The translations under genes and the position numbers were made by a program. A stretch of DNA of 64,000 nucleotides from NCBI RefSeq assembly GCF_000382345.1, contig NZ_KB908094.1:1-64000 (forward strand), given 5' to 3'. Source of the DNA: Massilia niastensis DSM 21313. GTDB taxonomy: Bacteria > Pseudomonadota > Gammaproteobacteria > Burkholderiales > Burkholderiaceae_D. The notes under the pieces are model-generated. The model worked only from the letters and a program-made list of their open reading frames with translations. It was not told the origin of the DNA and did not search any database. Of this stretch, positions 34,842-43,417 are shown in pieces. The first letter of the stretch is position 1. Each line of letters starts with the position of its first letter.

Positions 34842-36091
34842 ACGTCCATCACCTTTCGCCAGTATTCATACATCCCGCGGATCAGGGTCTCGGTGACCAT
34901 GTGGTCGGTGTTCTCGACGCCGGTGCCGCCCAGTTCCGCCAGGGTGCGGTGGCAGGGTTTCTGTTCGAAGCCGCATTGCGACAGTTCGATCACTTCGCCG
35001 TCGTCGGCCGAGACGAAGCCCGCCGGGCCGAACAGGTTGGCCTGGATCAGGCGCCGCTGCGTCATCTCGGGCGTGTCGTCCTCGAAGCCAAAATGGGTCC
35101 ACACGAAGTCGAACGAGCCGGCGCCGTTGGGCTGGATGTGGCGCGTCGAGACGCTGTTGACCTGCTGCTGGAAGATCACGCTCGGGAACACCGTCATCAT
35201 CACGGCGGTCGGGCCCTTCCACCACTCCTCGGGCACGATGTCGAGCAGCCGCTTGTCGTTGACGTCCATGCCGGCCTTGAAGCTGGTCACGCCTGCCGTC
35301 ACCTCGCTGGTGGCGGCCTGGCCGCTGCGGGTGGAGATCATTGCCGCGTGGCGGTGATGCGCGTCCATCTTCAGCTGCGACTTGTTATCGGCGCGCCACA
35401 GGCCATAGGTGACGAACCAGGTATGCAGGAGGCCCGGATGGTACGGGTCCTTGATGTTCTCCTGCATCAGCTTCCAGTTGCCGGGAATGCGCTGGCGGTT
35501 GTAGCCCAGGACCGTCAGCTTGCGGCCGTTGAACAGGCGGTCGAAGTAGGCGCACATGTCGGGGCCCAGGAAATCCTCCAGCGATTCGACCTCGTGGTCG
35601 AACGAGGCGAACACCACGCCGCCGCGCACCGCCACCTTGAGCTTGTTGAGGCCATGGTCGGCGGTCTCGAAGTCCTTCGGCATGCCGCCGTTGACCTTGC
35701 CGTCCTGCCTGACGCCGCGCCGGAACGGCACGCCCTGCAGGTCGCCCTTGAGCGTATAGCTCCACTGGTGGTAGGGACAGACGAATTCCTTCTTGTTGCC
35801 GTGCCGTTCGCGGCAGAACTGCATGCCGCGGTGGGCGCACACGTTCTCCACCACGTTGACGCTGCCGTCGGCCGCGCGGGTCAGGATCACGGAACGTTCG
35901 CCGATGACGGAGCGCTTGTAGTCGCCCGGATTCGGAATCTCCGCCTCCAGTCCGACGTAGCACCAGTGGCCCTGGTAGAACAGGCGTTCCAGTTCGCGCT
36001 TGTAGAGGGCCTCGTCGGTGTAGGCCCAGAACGGGATGCGGCTCGATCCGGGCTGGTCCCAGACCGGCTTGATCGGAAAGACGGCAGCCAT
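34838..36091 (-). CDS. nagG: Salicylate 5-hydroxylase large (alpha) subunit
   Basis: The 417-residue catalytic subunit has a Rieske site C85-x-H87 and C105-x-x-H108 and a mononuclear iron site N212, D215, H218 and H223. It uses O2 and electrons from NagAa/NagAb to convert salicylate to gentisate. GGGAG precedes the ATG. It is flanked by nagK and nagH. Identity as NagG rather than an anthranilate or other benzoate oxygenase rests mainly on the surrounding nagI, nagK, nagAa and nagAb genes. Confidence 0.9.
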   Translation of the reverse strand: MAAVFPIKPVWDQPGSSRIPFWAYTDEALYKRELERLFYQGHWCYVGLEAEIPNPGDYKRSVIGERSVILTRAADGSVNVVENVCAHRGMQFCRERHGNKKEFVCPYHQWSYTLKGDLQGVPFRRGVRQDGKVNGGMPKDFETADHGLNKLKVAVRGGVVFASFDHEVESLEDFLGPDMCAYFDRLFNGRKLTVLGYNRQRIPGNWKLMQENIKDPYHPGLLHTWFVTYGLWRADNKSQLKMDAHHRHAAMISTRSGQAATSEVTAGVTSFKAGMDVNDKRLLDIVPEEWWKGPTAVMMTVFPSVIFQQQVNSVSTRHIQPNGAGSFDFVWTHFGFEDDTPEMTQRRLIQANLFGPAGFVSADDGEVIELSQCGFEQKPCHRTLAELGGTGVENTDHMVTETLIRGMYEYWRKVMDV

Positions 36092-36092
36092 G

Positions 36093-36794
36093 TCAAGCTC
36101 CCACGACCCGCACCGTGATCGGCGCCAGGCCCGCCACTTCGCCCACCATCACGTCGCCGGGCACGACCGCGTTCACGCCTTCCGGGGTGCCGGTCATGAT
36201 GACGTCGCCCGGTTCCAGCGTTTCGTATTCCGACAGGTAGGCGATCGATTCCGCCACCGACCAGATCAGCTTGGAAATATCCGAATGCTGGCGCGGCGCG
36301 CCGTTGACGGTCACCGAGATGGCGCCTTCGCTCAGGTGTCCCACATCGTCGACGCGGGCGATCGGGCCGATCGGTGCCGATTGGGCGAACGACTTGCCGA
36401 ACTCCCACGGACGGCCCTTGTCGCGCGCTTCCAGCTGGATGTCGCGCCGGGTCATGTCGAGGCCCACGGCGTAGCCGTAGACGTGTTCGAGCGCCTGTTC
36501 GACCGGGATGTTCGCGCCGCCCTTGCCGATGAAGGCCACCAGCTCGATCTCGTGGTGGAAGTTGGCCGTCTTCGGCGGATACGGAATCGTTACCTCCCCG
36601 GCGCCCGCCTGCACCGTGGCATTGGCGGGCTTCATGAAGAAGAACGGCTTTTCGCGGTCCGGATCGCGCCCCATTTCACGGGCATGCGCTGCGTAGTTGC
36701 GGCCGACGCAGAAGATGCGGTTGACCGGGAAGCGCTCTTCGCTGCCGGCGATGGCGAGGGTATGGACTGCTGCTGGGGGAACTGCGTAGTTCAT
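36093..36794 (-). CDS. nagK: Fumarylpyruvate hydrolase (FAH family)
   Basis: The start at 36794 follows AGGAGA and gives 233 residues. The core is [39 protein letters not shown] and MTGTPEGVNAV. It hydrolyses fumarylpyruvate to fumarate and pyruvate. It lies 29 bases after nagI and one base before nagG. It shares the fold and function of 18650-19357, but the sequences differ throughout. Confidence 0.93.
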   Translation of the reverse strand: MNYAVPPAAVHTLAIAGSEERFPVNRIFCVGRNYAAHAREMGRDPDREKPFFFMKPANATVQAGAGEVTIPYPPKTANFHHEIELVAFIGKGGANIPVEQALEHVYGYAVGLDMTRRDIQLEARDKGRPWEFGKSFAQSAPIGPIARVDDVGHLSEGAISVTVNGAPRQHSDISKLIWSVAESIAYLSEYETLEPGDVIMTGTPEGVNAVVPGDVMVGEVAGLAPITVRVVGA

Positions 36795-36823
36795 GGAGGT
36801 CTCCTGATGAATTGGTTTTAAGG

Positions 36824-37852
36824 TCAGCCTGGGATTTTTTCTTCGCGCCACAGCCCCAGCGCCTGCTGCATGGGACGGTCCGAGAAGCTGAACAGGATGG
36901 TGTCGCTGCCGGCCCGCAGGCGGAGCCGGTGCCAGGACGGCACGACGAACACGTCGTTCGGTGCGAAATCGAATTGCACGCCGCCGATATCCGCGCTGCC
37001 CTCGCCTTCCAGGCAGACGTACACGGTGCTGTCGGTCGAGCGGTAAGGCAGGGTTTCGAAGCCCGCCGGCAGGCGCTGCGCAAACGCGCCGATGGTCGGC
37101 ATGGGCGAAGCGCCGGTCGCCGGATTCACATAGCGCAGCTTGTGGCCGAAGTGCGCATCGATGGCGCCACGCGAGATCGCCAGCAGCGTGTCGCGCGTCC
37201 GGGCGAACGGATAGACGAAGACTTTGGTCGGCTCGGATGGCGCCTGCGCGAAATCGACGGGCAGCATGTTGTTGCCATAGCGGGCCAGCGCATCGCCCTC
37301 GGGCCGCGTGGCTTCCTGGCTGGCCTGCTCCCCGTGTTCGGCGAAGCCGGCGTCAAAAAAGCGCACGGTCGGGATGTCCAGGCCATCGAGCCAGACGACC
37401 GGCTGGTCGCCCAGGTTGCCATGGTCGTGCCAGGTCCAGGCCGGGGTGATGATGAAGTCGCCGCGCCGCATCGTGGTGCGCTCGCCATCGACTGCCGTAT
37501 ACGCGCCTTCGCCGTCGAGCACCAGGCGCAGCGCCGATTGGGCGTGGCGGTGGGCCGGGGCGACCTCGCCCGGCATGATCAGCTGCAGGCCGGCATACAG
37601 CGACTGGGTGATCGAGGAATTGCCGCGCAGCGCAGGGTTTTCGAGCACCAGCACGCGGCGCTCCGCTTCGGCGGCGGTGATCAGGCGCCCGGCTTCCATG
37701 ACGTGGCCGCGCACGTCGGCGTAGCGCCACAATGCCGGCTGCAGCGGCGATGTCGGGGCCTTCGGCACCAGCGCGCCCAGCACCTCCCACAACGGGGTCA
37801 TGTGCTGTGCATCGATGCGCTGGTAAAACTCCTGGCGGGCCTGGTTACTCAT
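36824..37852 (-). CDS. nagI: Gentisate 1,2-dioxygenase
   Basis: The start at 37852 follows AAGGAGAC and gives 342 residues. It is a bicupin with iron ligands in HRHAQSALRLVLDGEG and TWHDHG in the first cupin, and a second cupin near residues 250-330 (STVYVCLEGEGSADI). It opens gentisate to maleylpyruvate. It sits between nagAa and nagK. It differs clearly from the copy at 19389-20429, so the two gentisate modules were probably acquired separately. Confidence 0.93.
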   Translation of the reverse strand: MSNQARQEFYQRIDAQHMTPLWEVLGALVPKAPTSPLQPALWRYADVRGHVMEAGRLITAAEAERRVLVLENPALRGNSSITQSLYAGLQLIMPGEVAPAHRHAQSALRLVLDGEGAYTAVDGERTTMRRGDFIITPAWTWHDHGNLGDQPVVWLDGLDIPTVRFFDAGFAEHGEQASQEATRPEGDALARYGNNMLPVDFAQAPSEPTKVFVYPFARTRDTLLAISRGAIDAHFGHKLRYVNPATGASPMPTIGAFAQRLPAGFETLPYRSTDSTVYVCLEGEGSADIGGVQFDFAPNDVFVVPSWHRLRLRAGSDTILFSFSDRPMQQALGLWREEKIPG

Positions 37853-37881
37853 GCTTGCTGTCTCCTTCATCTTAAATGCGC

Positions 37882-38868
37882 TCAGTTACTGCTGGAATAA
37901 AATGCGTCGGCGTACACGTGCTCGGCCAGCACGCCCTTCCTCCTGGCCAGCAAGGTCGCCGCATCCACCATCGGCGGCGCGCCGCACAGGTAGGCGCGCC
38001 AGCCCGTGAGGTCGGCCCAGTCGCTGCCGACCGCATCGGTGACGACGCCTGCGCGCAGGTCCGGATCCTCATTGCCGGTGCTGACCACCACGTGGACGTG
38101 CAGGTTGGCGTGGCGTTGCTGCAACTGGCGCAGCCATTCGATGCCGTAGATGTCGCGTGGCGAGCGCACGCCGAAATACAGGTGGATGGGATTGGCCATG
38201 CCTTCGGCGATGGCGCCGCGGACGATCGACAGGACCGGCGCCAGGCCGGTGCCTCCGGCGATACACAGCATCGGGCCTTCGTGCTTGCGGCGCAGGTAGG
38301 CGGTGCCGAGCGGCCCGCTGACGCGCACGGCGTCGCCGACCGCCAGCCGGCTCTCGATATAGCCCGTCACGCGTCCGTCGGGCACCAGCCGGATATGGAA
38401 TTCGAGCTCCTCGCTCCCGGCCACGTTCGCCATCGAATACGGACGGATATGCTCCGGCCCGAACTGCAGCATGGCGTACTGGCCGGGCGAGAATGCCAGC
38501 GGCTTGGCAGGCTTCAGGCGCAGGCGGCGGATGTCGTGCGTGAGCGGCTCGATGGCGGTGACGGTGGCCTTCACGATGCGTGCCGGGTGCGTGACGACTT
38601 CGTCCGGCTCCGGCACCTCGATGACGCAATTTCCCGTGACGGTGCTCATGCAGGCCAGCACATAGCCATCGTCGTCGGGATGGGTGATCTTCGCTTCGCG
38701 GCCCGCCTCATGGACATCGCCCTGCACGACCTTGCAGCGGCAGGTGCCGCAGCGGCCCGCGGTACAGCTGTATGAAATGGGGATCTGGTGCTCGCGCAGC
38801 GCGGCAAGCAGGTTGACGCCCGGCTCCAGATGCAGCTTACGGCCCAGTGGTTGCACGACGAGTTCCAT
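37882..38868 (-). CDS. nagAa: Ferredoxin reductase of salicylate 5-hydroxylase
   Basis: The start at 38868 (MELVVQPLGRK) gives 328 residues. A plant-type 2Fe-2S domain comes first (C35, C40, C43, C73), then the FAD domain with RPYSMAN and the NAD domain with IAGGTGLAPVLSIVRGA. It passes electrons from NADH to NagAb. It is the first gene of the long nag-liv operon, facing the LysR gene across a palindrome-containing gap. Confidence 0.93.
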   Translation of the reverse strand: MELVVQPLGRKLHLEPGVNLLAALREHQIPISYSCTAGRCGTCRCKVVQGDVHEAGREAKITHPDDDGYVLACMSTVTGNCVIEVPEPDEVVTHPARIVKATVTAIEPLTHDIRRLRLKPAKPLAFSPGQYAMLQFGPEHIRPYSMANVAGSEELEFHIRLVPDGRVTGYIESRLAVGDAVRVSGPLGTAYLRRKHEGPMLCIAGGTGLAPVLSIVRGAIAEGMANPIHLYFGVRSPRDIYGIEWLRQLQQRHANLHVHVVVSTGNEDPDLRAGVVTDAVGSDWADLTGWRAYLCGAPPMVDAATLLARRKGVLAEHVYADAFYSSSN

Positions 38869-38931
38869 GTCGGTTGATCCATGCGTTGTTCGATGGTCAA
38901 AGTATGGCAACCGGAGTAATATAAATAAATA

Positions 38932-38946
38932 GCATTCGGCGAATGC
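38932..38946. promoter_or_regulatory. Palindromic LysR-type site between nagAa and its regulator
   Basis: GCATTCG at 38932-38938 and CGAATGC at 38940-38946 form a dyad around one base. ATTC-GAAT dyads are typical of NahR/NagR-type LysR sites. On the minus strand it lies between TTGATG and an A+T-rich TATTTA (18-base spacing), a possible nagAa promoter. Confidence 0.6.
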
Positions 38947-38978
38947 ATCAAATCACTCAGCGCAATATTACTCGGACC

Positions 38979-39893
38979 ATGGAACTGAAGGACGTCGATC
39001 TCAATCTGCTGCTCGTGTTCCACAAACTGCTGGCCGAGCGGCGCGTATCGAAGGTGGCGGAAGCGCTGGGCATGACGCAGCCGGGCGTCAGCAATGCGCT
39101 GAAACGCCTGCGGCTGTTGCTGGGAGATGAGCTGTTCGTGCGGACGGTACGCGGCATGGAGCCGACGCCCTACGCATTGCGGCTGGCGGAGCCGATCGGA
39201 TTCGCCCTGTCGACCATCCACGACTCGCTGAACGAGGTCGAGCGCTTCGACCCGCTCACCAGCGGGCGCCGGTTCACCCTCGGCATGACCGACATCGGCG
39301 AGGTCTACTTCATGCCGAAGCTGATGGAAGCGCTGCGCCCCATCGCGCCGGGGGTGACGATCAGCACGGTGCGCAATACGTCCGTGAACCTGCAGGACGA
39401 AATGGAGGCCGGCCACGTCGACCTGGCCATCGGCCTGCTGCCCCAGCTGAAGTCGGGCTACTTCCAGCGCCGGCTGTTCAAGCAGCGCTACGTGTGCATG
39501 TTCCGGGCCGGCCACTCGCTCGACAAGGACGCGATCACCGTGGAGGAGTTCCGCAATGCGGAGCATGTGGTGGTCGTCTCCAGCGCCACCGGGCATGCGA
39601 TTGCGGACCAGACGCTCGAGCGGCTGGGCATCGGGCGCAATATCACGCTGACGGTGCCGCACTTCGTCGCGGTGGGCCACATCCTCGCCAGCAGTTCGAT
39701 GATTGCCACGGTACCGGAACGCTTTGCGATGGCCTGCGTCCAGCCGTTCGGGCTGAAGTACGTGACCCACCCGGTCTCGCTACCGGAGATTAACATCAAC
39801 GTGTTCTGGCACACGAAGTTCAACAAGGATCCCGCCAACCGGTGGCTGCGCGGGCTGATCTTCGACATCTTTGCCGATGGGCGTGGCGGCTGA
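38979..39893 (+). CDS. nagR: LysR-family activator, NahR/NagR type
   Basis: I use the ATG at 38979 (MELKDVDLNLLLVFHKLL, 304 residues), because LysR proteins of this group start with that segment; an ATG twelve codons upstream is in frame. The helix-turn-helix region is RRVSKVAEALGMTQPGVSNALKRLR. FTLGMTDIGEVYFMPKLMEAL opens the effector domain, a pattern typical of NahR and NagR, which respond to salicylate. It is divergent from nagAa and is the probable activator of the nag-liv operon. Confidence 0.88.
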   Translation: MELKDVDLNLLLVFHKLLAERRVSKVAEALGMTQPGVSNALKRLRLLLGDELFVRTVRGMEPTPYALRLAEPIGFALSTIHDSLNEVERFDPLTSGRRFTLGMTDIGEVYFMPKLMEALRPIAPGVTISTVRNTSVNLQDEMEAGHVDLAIGLLPQLKSGYFQRRLFKQRYVCMFRAGHSLDKDAITVEEFRNAEHVVVVSSATGHAIADQTLERLGIGRNITLTVPHFVAVGHILASSSMIATVPERFAMACVQPFGLKYVTHPVSLPEININVFWHTKFNKDPANRWLRGLIFDIFADGRGG

Positions 39894-39993
39894 TGCCGAC
39901 CTGGTCGTCTTCCAGTTCCCGCTGTGCTGGTATGCGGTACCCGCCATCCCGAAGGGCTGGACCGGGCGTGCAGGGCGCGCCCGGCAGGCGTAG
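39892..39993 (+). pseudogene. Fragment of a flavodoxin-like NAD(P)H quinone reductase
   Basis: The 33 codons read ADLVVFQFPLCWYAVPAIPKGW, the core segment of the NQO1/MdaB/KefF flavodoxin-fold family (normally PLWWYGLPAILKGW), then stop. It begins at the nagR stop codon and has no start or remaining domain. It is a remnant; nothing else is seen up to the Bug gene end at 40083. Confidence 0.65.
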
Positions 39994-40082
39994 AAAAGTG
40001 GAAGGAAGAGGCGGAGAGGTGCGCGCTCATTCAAGTGACCACGCCCTCTTTGACGGACAAGCCTGGAGAAGGTCGTGGCAGG

Positions 40083-41060
40083 TCAGTCCAGCCTGACCCC
40101 GGCCTGTTTGATGACTGCGCCCAGTTCGGCTTTCTCTGTCTTGATGTAGTCGTTGAACTGGTCAGGCTGCATCGCATGTGGTTCCGCACCCAATGCCGCG
40201 AAGCGGGCTTTGACTTCCGGCAAGTCTAACGCTCTCGAGACGGAATCATGCAATTTTCTGATGATGTCGGGAGAGGTCTTTGCGGGTGCCAGCAGGCCAA
40301 TCCAGAAATTGAACTCGGATCCCTTGACGCCGGCTTCGACCGTCGTCTGCACATCCGGCAGCAATTGCGTACGGTGGGCGCTGCCTACCGCCAGCGCGCG
40401 CAACTTGCCGCTCTTGATCTGGGGCAGCGCCGATACGATAGGCGCAAACATGAAGTCGACCCTTTGGGTCATGGTTTCGGTAACGGCCGGCGGCGTGCCT
40501 TTGAAGGGCACATGCACGGCGTCGAACTTGGCCTGGAACCGGAATTTTTCGGCATTGATGTGGGTGGCGCTGCCGGAACCGGCCGAGGCATAATTGAGCT
40601 TCCCTGGGTTTTTCCGGGCCACAGCGACCAGCTCGGCGACCGACTTGTAGTCGGATGACGCAGCCACAATCAACACATTCGGCAGGGTCGCCAGCGTCGT
40701 GATGCCGGCAAAATCGCCGATCGTGTCATAGACGATCTTTTCATACAGCGCTGGATTGGCGGCATGCGCGCTGGAGTGGACCAACAAGGTATGGCCGTCT
40801 GGCACGGCCTTGGCCACCATGTCGGCCCCGATTGTTCCTCCCGCCCCCGGACGGTTTTCCACAATGACGGGCTGCCCCAGGTCTTTCCCCAGCCGTTCGC
40901 CGACCAGCCGTGCAATGACATCGGTCGCGCTTCCGGCAGTGAACGGGACAATGATCGTCAGTTGCTTTGTCGGATAATGTTGCGCCGAGGCGGTGGCGCA
41001 GATTGCGGACAAGGCAAACGGCAGGACTGCATAACGCAAGATGCTCGATGCTTCTTTCAT
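40083..41060 (-). CDS. Bug-type (tripartite tricarboxylate) solute-binding protein
   Basis: The start at 41060 follows GGAGAC and gives 325 residues. A signal peptide ends CATASAQ, then YPTKQLTIIVPFTAGSATDVIARLV and the ligand-loop VIVENRPGAGGTIGADMVAK follow, both hallmarks of the Bug family. C-terminal motifs such as LGAEPHAMQPDQF are present. No TctA/TctB membrane genes are nearby. LacI-type operators flank its promoter, so it should be expressed together with module G and bind a carboxylate or aromatic acid in the periplasm. Confidence 0.92.
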   Translation of the reverse strand: MKEASSILRYAVLPFALSAICATASAQHYPTKQLTIIVPFTAGSATDVIARLVGERLGKDLGQPVIVENRPGAGGTIGADMVAKAVPDGHTLLVHSSAHAANPALYEKIVYDTIGDFAGITTLATLPNVLIVAASSDYKSVAELVAVARKNPGKLNYASAGSGSATHINAEKFRFQAKFDAVHVPFKGTPPAVTETMTQRVDFMFAPIVSALPQIKSGKLRALAVGSAHRTQLLPDVQTTVEAGVKGSEFNFWIGLLAPAKTSPDIIRKLHDSVSRALDLPEVKARFAALGAEPHAMQPDQFNDYIKTEKAELGAVIKQAGVRLD

Positions 41061-41263
41061 GCTTGTCTCCTCCAATTAGGATGCAGCTATTCTCAAGAGT
41101 GCTACCTGGTCGCGGACGCCTTGCTAGTTTTCGACGCATGAGGCATGGCGGCAAAACCGTCGCCGGACGACTGGTACGGTTTGCCAGCGCGCGTTCCCCT
41201 CCCCTGCCTGGTCGACAGGACGAGGAGGCAAGAACAAGCCTTACTGACAGGTTCGGGATGAGC
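41061..41263 (-). other. Long untranslated leader of the Bug gene
   Basis: About 220 bases separate the predicted transcription start (just below 41290) from the Bug start codon at 41060. I see no gene or convincing riboswitch or attenuator fold in it. Confidence 0.4.
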
Positions 41264-41287
41264 TTTTATGCGAACGATCGCATAAAA
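41264..41287. promoter_or_regulatory. LacI-type operator at the Bug gene transcription start
   Basis: TTTTATGCGA at 41264-41273 and TCGCATAAAA at 41278-41287 form a perfect ten-base inverted repeat. It differs at one base from the palindrome at 43472-43491. It lies immediately downstream of the -10 box of the Bug promoter, so bound repressor would block initiation. Confidence 0.82.
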
Positions 41288-41289
41288 AA

Positions 41290-41318
41290 ATGGTAAGCGT
41301 GCGTGACGGAGGTGTCAA
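41290..41318 (-). promoter_or_regulatory. Promoter of the Bug-type binding-protein gene
   Basis: On the minus strand a consensus TTGACA (41313-41318) is followed 17 bases later by TACCAT (41290-41295), matching TATAAT at four of six positions. The LacI-type operator lies directly downstream. Confidence 0.75.
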
Positions 41319-41394
41319 CAAGTTTTTTAACTTGCCCAAGAAAGACCAGAAATCGTTGAAAAATGCCCTGATCCTTGCCATCGTCGCAAATTTA

Positions 41395-41414
41395 AAATGC
41401 GAACGTTTGCATTG
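41395..41414. promoter_or_regulatory. Second LacI-type operator upstream of the Bug promoter
   Basis: The core TGCGAACGTTTGCA at 41398-41411 differs at one position from the perfect core TGCGAACGTTCGCA. Its centre is 129 bases from the operator at 41264-41287, a spacing compatible with repressor looping. Confidence 0.72.
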
Positions 41415-41750
41415 AATGAGGCCGTGAGAGACAACTCAAGAACGTACGAGCAACGCCCTTCGGCGCCATCTTCTGCGCCCAGGGTCCTGGAGTGGTCGAG
41501 CAGCGAATTCCCGCATCGGGATGGCGCGAACGCATCGCGCAATGATGCTGCAGCGGCCTGTTGGCCGCGAGCGCCCTTCCCGCTGCTGCCGGTGCAGGTC
41601 GGCAGCCTTGTCGCTACCGGGGTCCCGGAATGCCAGGTTTGCCGACTACGGTGCGGCGGCCACCCGCCGGCCCGACCGTGGCTTGACGTGTTGAGGGAAA
41701 GCTACGCGTACGTGCAAGATGAATTTTTGCAATGCATCTTCAATTGTGCT
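41415..41750. other. Non-coding gap downstream of the hexapeptide-repeat gene
   Basis: No recognisable gene. Open frames here have no family resemblance and overlap the operator sequence. Near the right end a run of T on the plus strand follows the neighbouring gene's stop. Confidence 0.5.
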
Positions 41751-42275
41751 TTATGTAATTTTTTTGAGCTGCGTCTTGAACAAGCGACTACGTTCTACAT
41801 AGCCGTCAGCGCTGCGCTTCAAGCCCGCCACGCCATCGGCCGTCAGTTCACGCACGGCCTTGGCCGGGGAACCGATGATCAGCATATTGTCTGGAAATTC
41901 CTTGCCCTCGGTGACCAACGCGCCGGCACCGACCAGGCAGCCCTTGCCGATCTTCGCTCCATTCAGAATGACGGCCTGGATGCCGATCAGGGTACCGTCG
42001 CCTACCGTGCAGCCATGCAGCATCGCCTGATGGCCGATCGTCACGTCACGGCCGATCGTCATCGGGTAGCCGATATCGGTGTGCATGATCGCGCCTTCCT
42101 GCACGTTGCTGTTCTCGCCGATCGTAATACGCTCGTTGTCGCCACGAATCGTGACGCCGTACCATACCGAGCTGTTCGCCTGCATTGTGACCTTGCCGAT
42201 CAGCGTGGCATTGTCGGCCACGAATGCGGATGGATCGATCTCGGGTACGTGTTCGCCCAGCTGGTAAATAGTCAT
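41751..42275 (-). CDS. Gamma-carbonic-anhydrase-like hexapeptide-repeat protein
   Basis: The 174-residue protein is a left-handed beta-helix: repeated hexapeptide turns (DNATLIGKVTMQANSSVWYG, then IGENSNVQEGAIMH) run to about residue 140 and a C-terminal helix follows. The three zinc-binding histidines are present (MHTD, IGHQAMLHG). Relatives include YrdA/CaiE-type proteins and the PaaY thioesterase of phenylacetate catabolism. AAGGTAAC precedes the ATG. It lies 56 bases after the lacI-type gene and is probably cotranscribed. Zinc enzyme or CoA-thioester housekeeping roles are both possible. Confidence 0.87.
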   Translation of the reverse strand: MTIYQLGEHVPEIDPSAFVADNATLIGKVTMQANSSVWYGVTIRGDNERITIGENSNVQEGAIMHTDIGYPMTIGRDVTIGHQAMLHGCTVGDGTLIGIQAVILNGAKIGKGCLVGAGALVTEGKEFPDNMLIIGSPAKAVRELTADGVAGLKRSADGYVERSRLFKTQLKKIT

Positions 42276-42331
42276 GGTTACCTTATCGAATAGAAAGATC
42301 AGCGTTGTTTGACACTATCGTGCGTATTACT

Positions 42332-43366
42332 TCATGGAACAGAGCGTGTCGCGCACGGACCTGTCGAGCCCCGTATGACAAGTTCTGGCCTGAGGCGCAC
42401 TTCCATCACGCCCGGGGCATCCTGCTGCAGCCGGCGCAAGATGAGCTGCGCCGCCTGAATCCCCATCTCATGAAGCCCAATGCGAATCGTCGTCAACGGA
42501 GGATGCACGGCGTCGATGAAGGGCATGTCGTTATGGCCAATGACCGACACATCTTCCGGACAACGCAAGCCGCGCGCGCGCAAGCTGTCATAGCATCCGA
42601 TTGCTACCAGGTCGTTGCCGGCAACAATCGCGGTCAGGCCCGGATAGCGTTCCAACGCTTGATCGCAGGCCAACTTGCCGGCCTCCCTGGTGTAAGCCAG
42701 GCAATCCACGACGCCCGACTCACCCGCGAGACCATGTGCGGCCAGCGCCTCCTCGAAGCCCACCTTGCGCAAATGACCGGTCGACACCTGCTGGGGTCCG
42801 ACAAGATGCACGAGCCGGCGGTGCCCCAGCGCGACCAGATGCTCGACTGACAGGCGCATGCCGAGCGCTTCGTCGTTCGCCACGCTCGACACACGGCCGT
42901 CATCCTCATTCCGGTTCACGGTCACGACGGCGACCCCGGCTTCGAGGCAGTGCGTGATGACCGGATCCTCCCGCGTTGCGGTCGCCAGGATCAGTGCATC
43001 GACCTGCCGGGCCAGCAGCTGGTCCACCACGTAGCGCTGCTGTGACTTGTCGTCTCCCGCATTCGACATGAGCACCACGTACCCGTGCTTGCGCAGCTCG
43101 TCTTCGATACCGAGCACCATCGGCGGGAATACCGGGTTTGTTATATCCGGCAGCATCACTCCGACCAACTTGGAGCGGCCGGTCCGCATCGCTGCGGCGA
43201 GCTTGTTGGGTCGGTAGCCGTGCCGTGCTGCTTCCTTGAGCACGCGCTGCCTTACCTCTTCACCCACCATGTGGCGGGTTTGAGGATCCATCACGCGACC
43301 AACCGTCGACGGATGCACGCCCAGGATCCCGGCCAAACCTTTCAGGGTCATTCTTTTTTGTTTCAT
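42332..43366 (-). CDS. LacI-family transcriptional regulator
   Basis: The 344-residue protein has the LacI helix-turn-helix (LKGLAGILGVHPSTVGRVMD) and hinge helix (NKLAAAMRTGRSKLVGVMLP), followed by the ribose-binding-like effector domain with NPVFPPMVLGIEDELRKHGY and a C-terminal DNDMPF-like segment (GHNDMPFIDAVHPPLTTIRI). It is divergent from the hydroxyquinol operon. Two of four palindromes lie in the gap between them. It most likely represses that operon and the Bug gene, and perhaps itself. The effector is probably a pathway substrate or intermediate. Confidence 0.93.
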   Translation of the reverse strand: MKQKRMTLKGLAGILGVHPSTVGRVMDPQTRHMVGEEVRQRVLKEAARHGYRPNKLAAAMRTGRSKLVGVMLPDITNPVFPPMVLGIEDELRKHGYVVLMSNAGDDKSQQRYVVDQLLARQVDALILATATREDPVITHCLEAGVAVVTVNRNEDDGRVSSVANDEALGMRLSVEHLVALGHRRLVHLVGPQQVSTGHLRKVGFEEALAAHGLAGESGVVDCLAYTREAGKLACDQALERYPGLTAIVAGNDLVAIGCYDSLRARGLRCPEDVSVIGHNDMPFIDAVHPPLTTIRIGLHEMGIQAAQLILRRLQQDAPGVMEVRLRPELVIRGSTGPCATRSVP

Positions 43367-43417
43367 AAGGGCCTATTGTCGCACGAACGCCCAACCGTTT
43401 CAAAAAGATCACATTGA

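Noticed and set aside
41397..41750. Possible plus-strand gene upstream of the hexapeptide-repeat gene
   Set aside because: The frame begins inside a LacI-type operator and then runs antisense through the hexapeptide-repeat gene; its translation is not protein-like.
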